Assembly: GCA_024682395.1 (NCBI GenBank)
Contig: JAIKZH010000029.1
Span: 1-43,822, forward strand
Origin: Bacteroidaceae bacterium
Lineage (GTDB): Bacteria; Bacteroidota; Bacteroidia; Bacteroidales; Bacteroidaceae
DNA length: 43,822 nt
Direction of reading: 5' to 3'
The number at the start of each line of letters is the position of its first letter. The stretch's first letter is position 1. The translations under genes and the position numbers were made by a program. Below are positions 17,549 through 26,878 of the stretch, piece by piece. Under the pieces are notes generated by a model. That model searched no databases, was not told the origin of the DNA, and worked only from the letters and a program-made list of their open reading frames with translations.

Positions 17549-18532
17549 TCATTTATTTAGAACTTCTTGGATTGTTTCCCTGATTGCAGGTCCTCTCAAT
17601 CCTCTTTTTACAATTTTGCCATCTGGATCGAACAATATCAATTCTGGAATACTTGAAACTCCGTAAGCATCAGAACCGATTTTTTGAGCATTAAGGATTT
17701 GAGGGTATTTTATTCCTTCTTCTTCAATTGCCATTAATGTTTCTTCTGGTTTATCCCATGTTGCCACACCTACAACTTCGAATTTATCTCCGCCAAATTC
17801 CTCATAAACAGATATTATGTTAGGAATTTCTGCACGACATGGTGCACACCAACTTGCCCAGAAATCCACGAGTACATATTTACCCTTTCCTACATAATCT
17901 GACAATTTCTGTATTTTACCATCGTATTCCACTTCAAAATCTACAAAGTTCTTACCATCGGATGTTGAATCCAATTTATCGAGCACTGATTTTGGAACAA
18001 GTTTATAGACATTCTCTTGTACATCCTTGCTACACATCTCGATATACTTAGTAAGTTGTGAAAGATTAATATGATTTATGAGAAGTACAAAGGCTGCAGA
18101 AGCAGCAGGGTCGGAATTATGAGCCGCAAAGAACTTATCTGATATTTCAGCAACAGTCTTAGGGTTGTTTCCTGATTTATCCAATTCATCCGAGAACTTT
18201 TGTAAAGCGTCATTCAATGGTGTACCACCAACTTTGCTACCAGGGAGCAATTTTATATCACCTTTTTCAGCAATAAACAGCCACATATTCTTACCGGCAT
18301 CATCACCAGCGATAGCTACGGTACAAGGTTCCTTTACATCGCTTTCTATTACAAACTTTCCGGAAACAGCTTTGACTGAGTCTGCACCTTTTGACTGATC
18401 AAAGTAATTTAAGCTATAATACACACATTTAACATCATCATCAACATTTCCTGATGCTTTAAATTTCTTATCACCTATGCATGAGGAAAAGCAAGCAGTT
18501 AAAGCAATCAAATACAGAGACAATTTCTTCAT
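17549..18532 (-). CDS. TlpA-like thioredoxin-fold lipoprotein
   Basis: Envelope thiol-disulfide oxidoreductase, probably reducing periplasmic cysteines. The 327 residues start with a lipoprotein signal (FSSC, lipidated Cys18), followed by a beta-rich N-terminal domain of the DUF4369 kind (about 25-110), a helical linker, and a C-terminal thioredoxin domain (about 190-327) with the active site WCAPC at residues 228-232 and the cis-Pro region SSIPELILFDPDG. Paralogues of this kind are numerous in Bacteroidales. It is monocistronic, with its own -7 box and terminator. The partner proteins are unknown. Confidence 0.9.
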   Translation of the reverse strand: MKKLSLYLIALTACFSSCIGDKKFKASGNVDDDVKCVYYSLNYFDQSKGADSVKAVSGKFVIESDVKEPCTVAIAGDDAGKNMWLFIAEKGDIKLLPGSKVGGTPLNDALQKFSDELDKSGNNPKTVAEISDKFFAAHNSDPAASAAFVLLINHINLSQLTKYIEMCSKDVQENVYKLVPKSVLDKLDSTSDGKNFVDFEVEYDGKIQKLSDYVGKGKYVLVDFWASWCAPCRAEIPNIISVYEEFGGDKFEVVGVATWDKPEETLMAIEEEGIKYPQILNAQKIGSDAYGVSSIPELILFDPDGKIVKRGLRGPAIRETIQEVLNK

Positions 18533-18612
18533 AAGTTTTAAAGTTTTGATTTAGTATTTTAAAGTTATAATATGTTGGAAAACATAATTTAATAATAATC
18601 GGCGTTAGTAAG

Positions 18613-18650
18613 ACATTACAAATGCTTATAAAACATTGCAAATGCTTATA
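18613..18650 (-). repeat. Two direct repeats at the start of the TlpA leader
   Basis: ACATTACAAATGCTTATA (18613-18630) and ACATTGCAAATGCTTATA (18633-18650) differ at one base and repeat with a 20-base period. They lie just downstream of the -7 box, covering the expected transcription start and first part of the leader. Confidence 0.6.
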
Positions 18651-18656
18651 TTAAGT

Positions 18657-18665
18657 GCAAATATA
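18657..18665 (-). promoter_or_regulatory. -7 box for the TlpA-like gene
   Basis: On the minus strand TATATTTGC, a match to the TAnnTTTGC -7 consensus. No clear -33 box was found at 19-20 bases. It implies a leader of about 115 bases. Confidence 0.5.
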
Positions 18666-18702
18666 GCGAATCTTTCCGACATAACGTCTTTTTACAAGAA
18701 AA

Positions 18703-18740
18703 AAGTCACTAAAGTTCCATAAACGGAGCCTTAATGACTT
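18703..18740 (-). terminator. Intrinsic terminator of the glsA-glsB-gltX-waaA operon
   Basis: AAGTCACTAAAGTTCC (18703-18718) and GGAGCCTTAATGACTT (18725-18740) pair over 16 positions, with G-U pairs in the minus-strand RNA, and a run of T follows on that strand. It lies 64 bases after the waaA stop codon. A second, weaker stem (AATCATGT at 18752, ACATGATT at 18781) precedes it. Confidence 0.8.
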
Positions 18741-18804
18741 ATTTATTAAGAAATCATGTGATAATATAAAGCATCATGCTACATGATTATATGAGTTTAT
18801 ATTA

Positions 18805-20091
18805 TCATTTGTTTTTTCCGTCTTTACTTAATTCATCGCCGAATATGCCTTCATAGCACTTACGAACTGCGCCAGCTCCTGTGTAGATATAGTCTGAAGC
18901 TATTTTACCAGCCGCTTTAGCCGAAGCAGGGTCTTCAATGAATTTATCCATTATCTTTGCAAACGACTCACTATCAGTGTATTCAAAAGAGCCACCCAAT
19001 TCCAACAAAGTTTGAGCCTCTTGGAATTTTTTATTGTTTGGTCCGAAAATGGTTGGTATGCCATATACGGCAGCTTCAGGCACATTGTGTATTCCTGCGC
19101 CAAATCCACCTCCGATCAATGCTACATCACCATAACGATATATAGAAGATAATTTTCCAAAGAAATCCACAATCAGTACATCAGCTTCCCTAAGTTTAGC
19201 TTCGCGATCTTCCAGATTTCCATGTTCTTTATTGAAATCATTATCCTCCACGCTACTGTAAAGCACGACCTTTCGTTCAGCCAATTTAGAACGAATCTCG
19301 GCGATATGATGTCCTGTTATCTTATGTGGGGCGATTATCAGTTTCCAATCCTTATGTTCATTAAAATAAGGTATGTATATATCCTCATCAGGTCCCCATG
19401 AACTTCCTGCGATAAATGTTTTCTTTCCATCGCAGAAGATCTTCACAAGTGGAAGATTTGCCGACATTTTACGGACAAGAATTACACGGTCAAAACGTGT
19501 ATCGCCCACCACTGTGGCATTCTTAAAGCCATGTTGTGCCAGAATATCTTTTGATTCCTGATTTTGAACAAAGAAATGAGTAAAGCATTTAAGTGGAGCC
19601 TTATTTCCGTACCATTTGAAGAAAAAGTGATTAGGGCGAAAAATACTTGACACAGAGTACATTCTAACTTTCTTTAGACGTGCCATGAAAAGATAATTTG
19701 CCCAAAACTCATATTTAATAAAAATACCTATCTCAGGATGTGCAAATCGAATAAAAGTAGCCGCATTACCTGGAGTATCGAATGGAAGATAACAGACAAC
19801 ATCAGCACCTTCGAAATCTTTTCTAACTTCATATCCTGAAGGAGAAAAGAATGTCAGTAACAATTTATATTCAGGATGGTGTCTGCGAATACATTCCATT
19901 AATAATCGTCCTTGTTCAAATTCGCCCAACGATGCAGCATGAACCCAAACTACACGATCATCTTTTTTAATGTATTTATGTAATTTATAAAACGTTTTGG
20001 TCTGTCCTTTTATCTGAAGTCGCAATTTCTTTGAGAAAATGGCTCCGATAAAGGCACCAAAAGTCATTAAATACATTCCTATGCTATACAC
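18805..20091 (-). CDS. waaA: 3-deoxy-D-manno-octulosonic acid (Kdo) transferase
   Basis: Inner-membrane-associated glycosyltransferase that adds Kdo to the lipid IVA precursor of lipid A. The 428 residues match the usual length (E. coli 425). They start with a membrane anchor (about 1-20), followed by two GT-B Rossmann domains with VWVHAASLGEFEQG at about 48-61 (including the catalytic acidic residue region), FIAGSSWGPDEDI, and the C-terminal donor site ALIGGGFGAGIHNVPEAAVYGIPTIFGP. It is the last gene of an operon with glsA, glsB and gltX. Confidence 0.94.
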   Translation of the reverse strand: MYSIGMYLMTFGAFIGAIFSKKLRLQIKGQTKTFYKLHKYIKKDDRVVWVHAASLGEFEQGRLLMECIRRHHPEYKLLLTFFSPSGYEVRKDFEGADVVCYLPFDTPGNAATFIRFAHPEIGIFIKYEFWANYLFMARLKKVRMYSVSSIFRPNHFFFKWYGNKAPLKCFTHFFVQNQESKDILAQHGFKNATVVGDTRFDRVILVRKMSANLPLVKIFCDGKKTFIAGSSWGPDEDIYIPYFNEHKDWKLIIAPHKITGHHIAEIRSKLAERKVVLYSSVEDNDFNKEHGNLEDREAKLREADVLIVDFFGKLSSIYRYGDVALIGGGFGAGIHNVPEAAVYGIPTIFGPNNKKFQEAQTLLELGGSFEYTDSESFAKIMDKFIEDPASAKAAGKIASDYIYTGAGAVRKCYEGIFGDELSKDGKNK

Positions 20092-20120
20092 TCCTCTATT
20101 ATATATTTAGGTGAAACAAT

Positions 20121-21698
20121 TCAGTCTAACTGTTCAATAGCTGATTTTATTCTCTTTATAGTTTCTTCTTTACCAAGGAAAGCCGACAACTCATACATAT
20201 CAGGTCCTTGACCTGCGCCAACGAGAGCCACGCGCCATGCATTCCATGGTCTTGCGCCACTTTCTTCAGCCCATGCATCAACAACAGTCTTGAGACCATC
20301 GACTGAGAAATCGTCAACTTTTTCGATTATGGCAAGCAGTTGTTTCATCATTGTTGATGTACATTCTTCCTCGTTCTCACTCTTCTTCCAGTTCTTTCGA
20401 ACGAATTTATCCTCTGTATCATATACATCTGGAGCGACAAAGAAGAACTTGGTCAATGGCCATAAATCACTGACGAAACTTACATTACGTTTTTTCTTAT
20501 TATTTTCTTTGTCAACATATTCAATGACTTTCATCTTCATCATCTCAACAACCTGTGCTTCTTTTTCAGGAGTTGACTGAATACCATTGACACGTAATAT
20601 CTTATCGAATTCAGGAGTCCAATCCATTGCATCTTGTTTAAGCAGATACTGGTGATTAAACCAAGCAGCCTTCACATAATCGAATCGGGCTCCAGCCTTA
20701 CTACATTTAGACAAGTCAAACAATTTAACCATCTCATCTAATGACAAGATTTCTTGGTCAGTACCAGGATTCCATCCAAGTAGTGCGAGGAAATTGATAA
20801 CAGCCTGAGGCAGATAGCCTTGTTCACGATATCCCGAAGACACATCACCAGATTTTGGGTCGTGCCATTCAAGTGGGAATACAGGGAATCCCAACTTATC
20901 GCCATCGCGTTTTGACAATTTGCCATTACCTACAGGTTTAAGAAGCAATGGTAGATGTGCAAATCTTGGCATTGTATCAGTCCATCCGAAAGCTTCATAT
21001 AACAACACATGTAATGGAGCTGAAGGTAGCCATTCTTCACCACGGATTACATGAGTTATTTTCATGAGATGATCGTCAACGATATTAGCCAAATGGTAGG
21101 TTGGCAACTGGTCAGCACTCTTAAAGAGAACTTTATCGTCTAACACACTTGTATTGATGCTCACATCACCACGTATAATATCATCCACATGAACATCTCG
21201 TCCTGGTTCGATTTTGAAACGTACGACATATTGGTTTCCCTCGTTGATTCGTTTTTCAACTTCATCTTTAGGAAGAGTAAGAGAATTACACATTTGCATA
21301 CGAGTTGAAGCGTCGTATTGGAAATTCTCGATCTCGGCACGTTTTTTATCAAGCTCTTCAGGAGTATCGAATGCTATATAAGCCTTGTCAGCATCAATTA
21401 ATTGCTGAACATATTTCTTGTATATATCTTTGCGTTCTGATTGTCTGTATGGTCCATATTCACCACCAAAAGAAACGCCTTCATCAAATTTTATACCGAG
21501 CCAATTAAACGCCTCGATGATATAATCCTCTGCACCAGGGACAAAACGTGTTGAATCTGTATCTTCTATACGAAATATTAGTTTTCCTCCATTCTGACGG
21601 GCAAAAAGATAATTGTAGAGTGCTGTGCGCACACCACCGATATGTAATGGTCCAGTCGGACTTGGAGCAAATCTTACACGAACGTTACTTTCTGTCAT
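20121..21698 (-). CDS. gltX: Glutamyl-tRNA synthetase
   Basis: Class I aminoacyl-tRNA synthetase. The 525 residues have the catalytic signatures in order: [11 protein letters not shown], with the HIGH-type HIGG at residues 19-22, [15 protein letters not shown], and the KMSKS-type KLSKRDGD, followed by the C-terminal anticodon-binding domain. It is a full-length discriminating or non-discriminating type that cannot be told apart here. It lies 17 bases after glsB and 29 bases before waaA, so it appears to be cotranscribed with envelope-lipid genes. Confidence 0.96.
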   Translation of the reverse strand: MTESNVRVRFAPSPTGPLHIGGVRTALYNYLFARQNGGKLIFRIEDTDSTRFVPGAEDYIIEAFNWLGIKFDEGVSFGGEYGPYRQSERKDIYKKYVQQLIDADKAYIAFDTPEELDKKRAEIENFQYDASTRMQMCNSLTLPKDEVEKRINEGNQYVVRFKIEPGRDVHVDDIIRGDVSINTSVLDDKVLFKSADQLPTYHLANIVDDHLMKITHVIRGEEWLPSAPLHVLLYEAFGWTDTMPRFAHLPLLLKPVGNGKLSKRDGDKLGFPVFPLEWHDPKSGDVSSGYREQGYLPQAVINFLALLGWNPGTDQEILSLDEMVKLFDLSKCSKAGARFDYVKAAWFNHQYLLKQDAMDWTPEFDKILRVNGIQSTPEKEAQVVEMMKMKVIEYVDKENNKKKRNVSFVSDLWPLTKFFFVAPDVYDTEDKFVRKNWKKSENEEECTSTMMKQLLAIIEKVDDFSVDGLKTVVDAWAEESGARPWNAWRVALVGAGQGPDMYELSAFLGKEETIKRIKSAIEQLD

Positions 21699-21715
21699 AT
21701 ATATTCAATATTATA

Positions 21716-22708
21716 TTATTTCTTTATTTTACTAATCACTTTGTTTGCACCACTTGTAATTTGGATTAATTCAGGATGTTCCTTTGCAAAAGCATCGATG
21801 TGGCGTACACGTTTGCTTTCGATGATTTCATCAATTGCGATCAGAATACCAGTTTCTTCTACATCGCCAAAACCATAGTTAATCGCTGTACCAAACATCT
21901 TCATTGTAGGCGACAATGACATATAAGCATTAACCAAAGGTGGGATGTTATAGCCCAAGTTACGCACTTCACGATTCAATATCACATAATCTTCTTTGAA
22001 ACTCTCACCACAGAATAGTTTTTCAAATTCAGCAGGATCATGTTCTAATTGAAGAGGTTTCATTGGAACAATCAGATTATCAGGATCTGGGAAATGTTTA
22101 TTTAGGAAGAAAAGAATCATGTCCCTTGCTTTTCTGTCGTATGAAGGATACATTGTCATTTTTCCGAAATAATACTTACAATTAGGCATTATTACACACA
22201 AAGCGCCCAATCCGTCCCATAGATTATCCAAAGCGAACAGACCTTTAGAACCAGCACGTGTTGCCTGATACTCCAATGTCACGAATGAACGTCCCAATTC
22301 AATAGTATAAGGGAGATAGTCACGGATAAACTCATCCGAGAAATGAAACATATGAGATGTAGCAAGTATTGGCTGACCTTTGTCATCAAATTGCACCTCT
22401 GTACCCAACAGATATCTGTATCCGCCAATGATTTCTTCGGCTTCAGGGTCCCAGACTATCAATTGTTTATATGGATTTTCACATGTATCAAATTCATCTA
22501 AGTCCATACCAAGTCCTGTACCTCCGCCTGCGGCACGGAAAGCGATTTCACGTAAACGGCCAATTTCTTTCACCACATTAGGTGCATTTTGCCATGTAAC
22601 GACATATATTTCGTTGTTACTGCGATTTGTAAATCGCATACGTTTATCTTCAGTGAGTTCTGATTTCAGGATTTCACGGTCTATTGGAGAGATAATCTGT
22701 TCCATCAA
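21716..22708 (-). CDS. glsB: Glycine N-acyltransferase GlsB (OlsB-like, GNAT fold)
   Basis: Probably transfers a 3-hydroxy fatty acid from acyl carrier protein to the amino group of glycine, the first step of glycine lipid synthesis known in Bacteroides (GlsB of B. thetaiotaomicron). The 330 residues contain an OlsB/GNAT-like core (AAGGGTGLGMDLDEFD, QLIVWDPEAEEIIGGYRYLLG, ELGRSFV, LWDGLGALCVIMPNCKYYFG). It is followed in the operon by gltX and preceded at 39 bases by glsA, the O-acyltransferase partner. Identification rests on family resemblance plus the paired context. Confidence 0.85.
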   Translation of the reverse strand: MMEQIISPIDREILKSELTEDKRMRFTNRSNNEIYVVTWQNAPNVVKEIGRLREIAFRAAGGGTGLGMDLDEFDTCENPYKQLIVWDPEAEEIIGGYRYLLGTEVQFDDKGQPILATSHMFHFSDEFIRDYLPYTIELGRSFVTLEYQATRAGSKGLFALDNLWDGLGALCVIMPNCKYYFGKMTMYPSYDRKARDMILFFLNKHFPDPDNLIVPMKPLQLEHDPAEFEKLFCGESFKEDYVILNREVRNLGYNIPPLVNAYMSLSPTMKMFGTAINYGFGDVEETGILIAIDEIIESKRVRHIDAFAKEHPELIQITSGANKVISKIKK

Positions 22709-22747
22709 TCTATATTATTATTATTCGTTTGCTTATAATATTTAGTA

Positions 22748-23581
22748 TTATAACTCATATACTTTGTCTTTCACCCATTGAGCCCATTCTGCATGAGTTT
22801 TCGACTTATCAAAAGTCTGCCACGGAATAGGTTTACCGAATGTCACAGTAAATTTCTTACCTACATTCTTATACATCTCATCAACGAGGAAAAGCATTGC
22901 GATATTAACCTTCAGATTCAATCGTTTGCATATATTAGCTATGCAATAGAATCGTTCAGAGTTCTGTCCTGAGAATCTTACAGGAATAACATCACGTTTA
23001 TATTCAATACTTTTAGTTATAAAGGTTTTTTTCCATTCCAAATCACGCACCACTCCGTTCTGCTTACGAGAGCATAATCCGGCAGGGAACATCAAAACGT
23101 TGGTATTATCCTTGAAAGCAAGTTCTACCATTTTGGGGAAATTACGGCTTTGACTTCCTGTTTTGTTTATAGGCACACAAAGAGGCGCCAAACCTTTCAG
23201 GTTCATCAGCACGTCATTTACCAAGTATTTGATTTTGCTATTGTATTTATGACAAAGGATACTTCCAAGAGCAACACCATCTTCGCCGCCCAACGGATGA
23301 TTACTTACTATAGTATAGTATCGTCCATCCGAGTTGTCTGGCAATTCATCAAGTCCGACAACATTAAGATCCATTTGAAGATAATCAACACATTCATCAA
23401 GAAAATCTTGTCCTACCTTTCCTTTAGAACGTCCGGTAAGAAATTCATTCACTTCATCTTGATGTAAAATTTTCTTCAACCACGACATAACAAATCGTGG
23501 AATATATTTAAATCGTTTTCCTGCCTTTGCTTTTACAATTGCATCGACATCTACCGCAAATTCGCCTTCGTTTTGAATCAT
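22748..23581 (-). CDS. glsA: Glycine lipid O-acyltransferase GlsA (OlsA/PlsC-like)
   Basis: Adds the second acyl chain to the hydroxyl of the N-acylated glycine, giving the diacyl glycine lipid. The 277 residues have the lysophospholipid acyltransferase motifs: SNHPLGGEDGVALGS, with the His and Asp spaced as in OlsA-type enzymes, and NVLMFPAGLCSRKQ as the acceptor-phosphate-type motif. It is the first gene of glsA-glsB-gltX-waaA, with a -7 box 19 bases upstream of the start codon. Confidence 0.85.
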   Translation of the reverse strand: MIQNEGEFAVDVDAIVKAKAGKRFKYIPRFVMSWLKKILHQDEVNEFLTGRSKGKVGQDFLDECVDYLQMDLNVVGLDELPDNSDGRYYTIVSNHPLGGEDGVALGSILCHKYNSKIKYLVNDVLMNLKGLAPLCVPINKTGSQSRNFPKMVELAFKDNTNVLMFPAGLCSRKQNGVVRDLEWKKTFITKSIEYKRDVIPVRFSGQNSERFYCIANICKRLNLKVNIAMLFLVDEMYKNVGKKFTVTFGKPIPWQTFDKSKTHAEWAQWVKDKVYEL

Positions 23582-23599
23582 AAGAATTAAATATTAGGT

Positions 23600-23608
23600 G
23601 CAAAGATA
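23600..23608 (-). promoter_or_regulatory. -7 box for the glsA operon
   Basis: On the minus strand TATCTTTGC, a perfect TAnnTTTGC match, 19 bases before the glsA start. There is no clear TTTG or ATTG at the -33 position. The leader would be very short. Confidence 0.6.
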
Positions 23609-23732
23609 CAAAAATATACCGAAAAACGCACGTTAAATCATTAAATATCTCGTATTTCTTTCAACAACGCATGGCACAATATATTAAAAGAGTGTTGAAC
23701 TCTAAAAATGGAAAGCCTATTGAACATTTTGA

Positions 23733-25040
23733 TTATAAAAGATCTGGCAAAGTGAACAAACGAGTACCGTTTGATCCCTTTATCAAGATTGTCTTGTTCT
23801 TAGGTTTATTATTAGCTATATATTGTTTTATTGATTCTGCGTCATTGAAACACATAACATTATTAGCGAAATCAGACAAGAGAGCCGACTCAGACGACTT
23901 GCATTTTTCAACTGCAGATTTAAATTCTTCACCTGTCAACCATGCTTCTATCTGTTTTTCAGCCAGTAATTGTATAATATTAATATGTTCATTTAGGCTT
24001 TCGCTTCCCAATTCCTTCATATCTCCGAGTATTGCCAATTTGTTTGGTACATTGATATTAGAGAAATTATCCAAAGCTGCTTTCATACTTGTTGGATTGG
24101 CATTGTAAGCATCAACAATCAGATTATTCTGTTCAGTTTTTTTGAATTGAGAGCGGTTGTTTGAAGGGACATATTCGGATAATGCCTCACAAATAGCCTC
24201 ATCGCCAACTTTGAAATAAGAGCCGATTGTGGCTGCTGCCAGAACATTATCAGCATTGTAAATACCTATTAGATTAGTATGAATTGTCTTATCATGCCAT
24301 TTAATACTAAGGAAAGGATCGTTACCGATAATATTTCCGTTATTGGCATATTTCACTAGTTCGAGACCATCAGAGATTTTCAAAAGATGTTCGTTGTTAC
24401 CATCGATAAACACAACACCTCCATGTTCACGCAAGAAATCGTATAACTCACCTTTAGTACGTATAACACCCTCAAAAGAGCCAAATCCGAGCAGATGTGC
24501 CTTTCCCACATTGGTTATTATACCATAATTTGGTTCCACGATGTTGACCAAGGTCTTGATTTCTCCGGGATGATTTGCTCCCATTTCTATGACAGCCAAT
24601 TCATGTTCAGTTGTCAACTGCAGCAAAGTCTTAGGCACACCAATATGGTTATTGAAATTACCTTGTGTATATAGAACATTATACTTCTTTTTCAGTACAG
24701 CGGAAATAAGTTCTTTAGTTGTTGTTTTTCCATTAGTTCCTGTAATTCCGATAATCGGAGTGTTCAAGACCTGACGATGATAATGAGCAAGTTGCTGTAA
24801 TGTGGTCAACACATCATCAACCTTCATCAATTGACTTTTATACCCGTCCATTTCATCACTCCATTCATCCACAACGGCAAAAGCACAACCTTTTTGCAAT
24901 GCTTGCACTGCATATTCATTACCATTAAAAGTTTCTCCTTTCAACGCAAAGAAGATGCTTCCCGCTGGACAATCACGACTATCAGTTGTAACAACAGGAT
25001 GCTCTGTAAATATCTTATATAATTCTTTCACCTGATTCAT
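23733..25040 (-). CDS. murF: UDP-N-acetylmuramoyl-tripeptide--D-alanyl-D-alanine ligase
   Basis: Last cytosolic Mur ligase: it adds D-Ala-D-Ala to the UDP-MurNAc-tripeptide with ATP. The 435 residues show the Mur ligase three-domain plan: an N-terminal substrate domain with TTDSR at about 18-22, the P-loop GITGTNGKTTTKELI at about 98-112, VIEMGANHPGEI, a central region with NNRSQFKKT and DAYNANPTSMKAAL, and the C-terminal domain ending with ILIKGSNGTRLFTLPDLL. It has its own promoter, divergent from folP. No convincing terminator was found before the glsA promoter. Confidence 0.95.
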   Translation of the reverse strand: MNQVKELYKIFTEHPVVTTDSRDCPAGSIFFALKGETFNGNEYAVQALQKGCAFAVVDEWSDEMDGYKSQLMKVDDVLTTLQQLAHYHRQVLNTPIIGITGTNGKTTTKELISAVLKKKYNVLYTQGNFNNHIGVPKTLLQLTTEHELAVIEMGANHPGEIKTLVNIVEPNYGIITNVGKAHLLGFGSFEGVIRTKGELYDFLREHGGVVFIDGNNEHLLKISDGLELVKYANNGNIIGNDPFLSIKWHDKTIHTNLIGIYNADNVLAAATIGSYFKVGDEAICEALSEYVPSNNRSQFKKTEQNNLIVDAYNANPTSMKAALDNFSNINVPNKLAILGDMKELGSESLNEHINIIQLLAEKQIEAWLTGEEFKSAVEKCKSSESALLSDFANNVMCFNDAESIKQYIANNKPKNKTILIKGSNGTRLFTLPDLL

Positions 25041-25058
25041 TATAAATTAATTTGACAT

Positions 25059-25090
25059 GCAAAGGTAAAAAATAATTCACAATTATCAAT
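25059..25090 (-). promoter_or_regulatory. murF promoter
   Basis: On the minus strand ATTG (plus CAAT, 25087-25090), 19 bases, then TACCTTTGC (25067-25059). The start codon follows 18 bases further on. Confidence 0.7.
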
Positions 25091-25109
25091 TATTATTATA
25101 ATTAATTAT

Positions 25110-25118
25110 TATCTTTGC
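25110..25118 (+). promoter_or_regulatory. -7 box abutting the folP start codon
   Basis: TATCTTTGC ends 3 bases before the folP ATG (25122). Transcription starting at the usual distance from this box would begin at or within a few bases of the start codon, giving a leaderless message. No good -33 box was seen. Confidence 0.55.
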
Positions 25119-25121
25119 AAC

Positions 25122-25928
25122 ATGAATTCAACAATACTTACAATCAATGCAGGTGGACGATTAATCGACGTCAGCAAACCCATTGTAATGGAAATCGTAA
25201 ACGCCTCACCAGATTCATTTTACACCCACGGCATCAAAGAAGAGCTCACTGGGGATATAATAGATCTTGGAGGTTGTTCTACACGACCAAATGCAGAATT
25301 TGTTTCAGAAGAAGAGGAATTTGAACGCGTTAAATCTGCATTAGAGATCATACACAAAAAAAATCCCAATGCGATATTGTCAATCGACACATTCCGCACC
25401 AATATTGCAGAATACTGTATAAAAGAACATGGTGTACACATAATCAATGATATAACTGGAGGCAATCAAGAGATGTTCAAATTGGTTGCATCATTGAACG
25501 TGCCATATATTTTGACTTTCAATGACAAGAATTGCATTGAAAATAAAGAAACAGATATTGTAGAAGCTGCGCTTAGGTTCTTTGCCGAACGTGTTCAAAG
25601 TCTTCGTGACCTTGGGCAGAATGACATAATCTTAGACCCAGGATTTGGATTCGGCAAGACACTTGAACAGAATTATCAGTTATTAAATAGGATGGATGAG
25701 TTACAAGTATTCAATCTTCCTATATTAGTTGGTATTTCTCACAAGAGTATGATATACAAGACCCTTGGATGTACTCCAAACGAAGCATTTAATGGCACTA
25801 CAGTAATCAACACTATCAGTTTGCTTAAAGGAGCTAACATTTTACGTGTACATGATGTAAAAAGTGCAAGAGAATGTATTGCTTTGACATCTAAGATGAT
25901 TGAATCAGCATCTGAAATAGAGTCATAA
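25122..25928 (+). CDS. folP: Dihydropteroate synthase, N-terminally shortened form
   Basis: Condenses 4-aminobenzoate with hydroxymethyldihydropterin pyrophosphate in folate synthesis. The 268 residues keep the residues used by known DHPS: Asn27 in NASPDSF, Asp48 in DIIDLGG, STRP at 53-56, the Asp of SIDTFR, the Asn of IINDITGG, the Asp of LDPGFGFGK, the Lys of SHKSMIYK, and Arg and His in LRVHDV. Two oddities: only 11 residues separate DSF from DIIDLGG where about 25-30 are usual, so the first helix seems lost; and the usual MHM loop is replaced by LTFNDKN. The order folP-cdaA is typical of Bacteroidetes. The start is supported by the N-terminal strand but lies 3 bases after a -7 box. Confidence 0.85.
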   Translation: MNSTILTINAGGRLIDVSKPIVMEIVNASPDSFYTHGIKEELTGDIIDLGGCSTRPNAEFVSEEEEFERVKSALEIIHKKNPNAILSIDTFRTNIAEYCIKEHGVHIINDITGGNQEMFKLVASLNVPYILTFNDKNCIENKETDIVEAALRFFAERVQSLRDLGQNDIILDPGFGFGKTLEQNYQLLNRMDELQVFNLPILVGISHKSMIYKTLGCTPNEAFNGTTVINTISLLKGANILRVHDVKSARECIALTSKMIESASEIES

Positions 25929-26016
25929 TCGCAACACAGATATGATATGTTAGCTAATTATGACAAATAGAAATAATAATTAATCAGTTCAATTTTTAAC
26001 AAGAAAACAGCATCCA

Positions 26017-26787
26017 GTGTTTGACTTTGGCATAAAAGACATAATCGACATATTATGTGTAGCATCGCTACTCTATTATGTATATAAACTGATGAAAGAT
26101 TCAGGTTCGCTAAATGTGTTTTATGGAATACTTGTATTTATAGCGACTTGGATTCTTGTGTCACAGATACTTGAGATGCGCATTCTTGGTTCTATCTTTG
26201 ACAAATTGGTAAGCGTTGGAGTATTAGCTCTTATCATCTTGTTTCAAGAAGACATCAGAAGATTCTTCCTTACACTTGGTTCACAACGTAAGATTACGTT
26301 TTGGACACGCTTGTTTTCACAAAAAAACAAGAAAGCCATACAAGGAGAGAATCCAGCAATCATGAAGATTGTATGGGCATGCGAACAAATGAGTAAAGGA
26401 AAGGTGGGAGCACTTATTATCATTGAACGCACCATGTCGTTAAGTGATATAATAAAGTCAGGAGAGACAATCGATGCCAACATAAGTACTTCCCTGATAC
26501 TTAACATCTTCTTCAAGAATAGTCCGCTTCATGACGGAGCCTTAGTGATAAGCCACGACAGATTAATGGCTGCAGGATGCATACTCCCTGTATCTCACGA
26601 CAACAACATACCAAAAGAATTAGGTCTTCGTCACCGAGCAGCATTAGGTATCACACAACAGAGCGACGCCATTGCAATCGTTGTTTCAGAAGAGACGGGA
26701 AGTATCTCAATGGCACGTAAAGGCACACTTCGCCTACGTTTGTCAAATGACGAACTTGAAAGTGCACTTTCGTCAGTTTTGTCATAA
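26017..26787 (+). CDS. cdaA: Diadenylate cyclase CdaA (c-di-AMP synthase)
   Basis: Makes cyclic di-AMP from two ATP at the inner membrane. The 256 residues have three N-terminal membrane segments (about 5-25, 33-52, 58-78) and a DAC domain (about 95-250) with both catalytic motifs: DGA at 173-175 and RHR at 205-207 (LRHRAALGI). The start is GTG at 26017; no upstream ATG gives a CdaA-like N-terminus, and FDFGIKDIIDILCV is where family members begin. It lies 88 bases after folP. No c-di-AMP target or phosphodiesterase gene is in the window. Confidence 0.94.
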   Translation: MFDFGIKDIIDILCVASLLYYVYKLMKDSGSLNVFYGILVFIATWILVSQILEMRILGSIFDKLVSVGVLALIILFQEDIRRFFLTLGSQRKITFWTRLFSQKNKKAIQGENPAIMKIVWACEQMSKGKVGALIIIERTMSLSDIIKSGETIDANISTSLILNIFFKNSPLHDGALVISHDRLMAAGCILPVSHDNNIPKELGLRHRAALGITQQSDAIAIVVSEETGSISMARKGTLRLRLSNDELESALSSVLS

Positions 26788-26878
26788 TACAAATAATGGT
26801 GCGCCGTCCCAACTAAAAGAAAAAGTATATCAATTCAATTATATCAGTTTTTATTACTTAACAAAAAAATACTTAATC

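Noticed and set aside
23671..24108. A 145-codon plus-strand ORF overlapping the end of murF
   Set aside because: Most of it is antisense to conserved murF sequence, it has no promoter of the local type, and its protein matches nothing I recognise.
26672..26878. Upstream extension of the DUF4837 lipoprotein gene
   Set aside because: It overlaps cdaA in another frame, and the lipoprotein signal peptide starts only at 26879.
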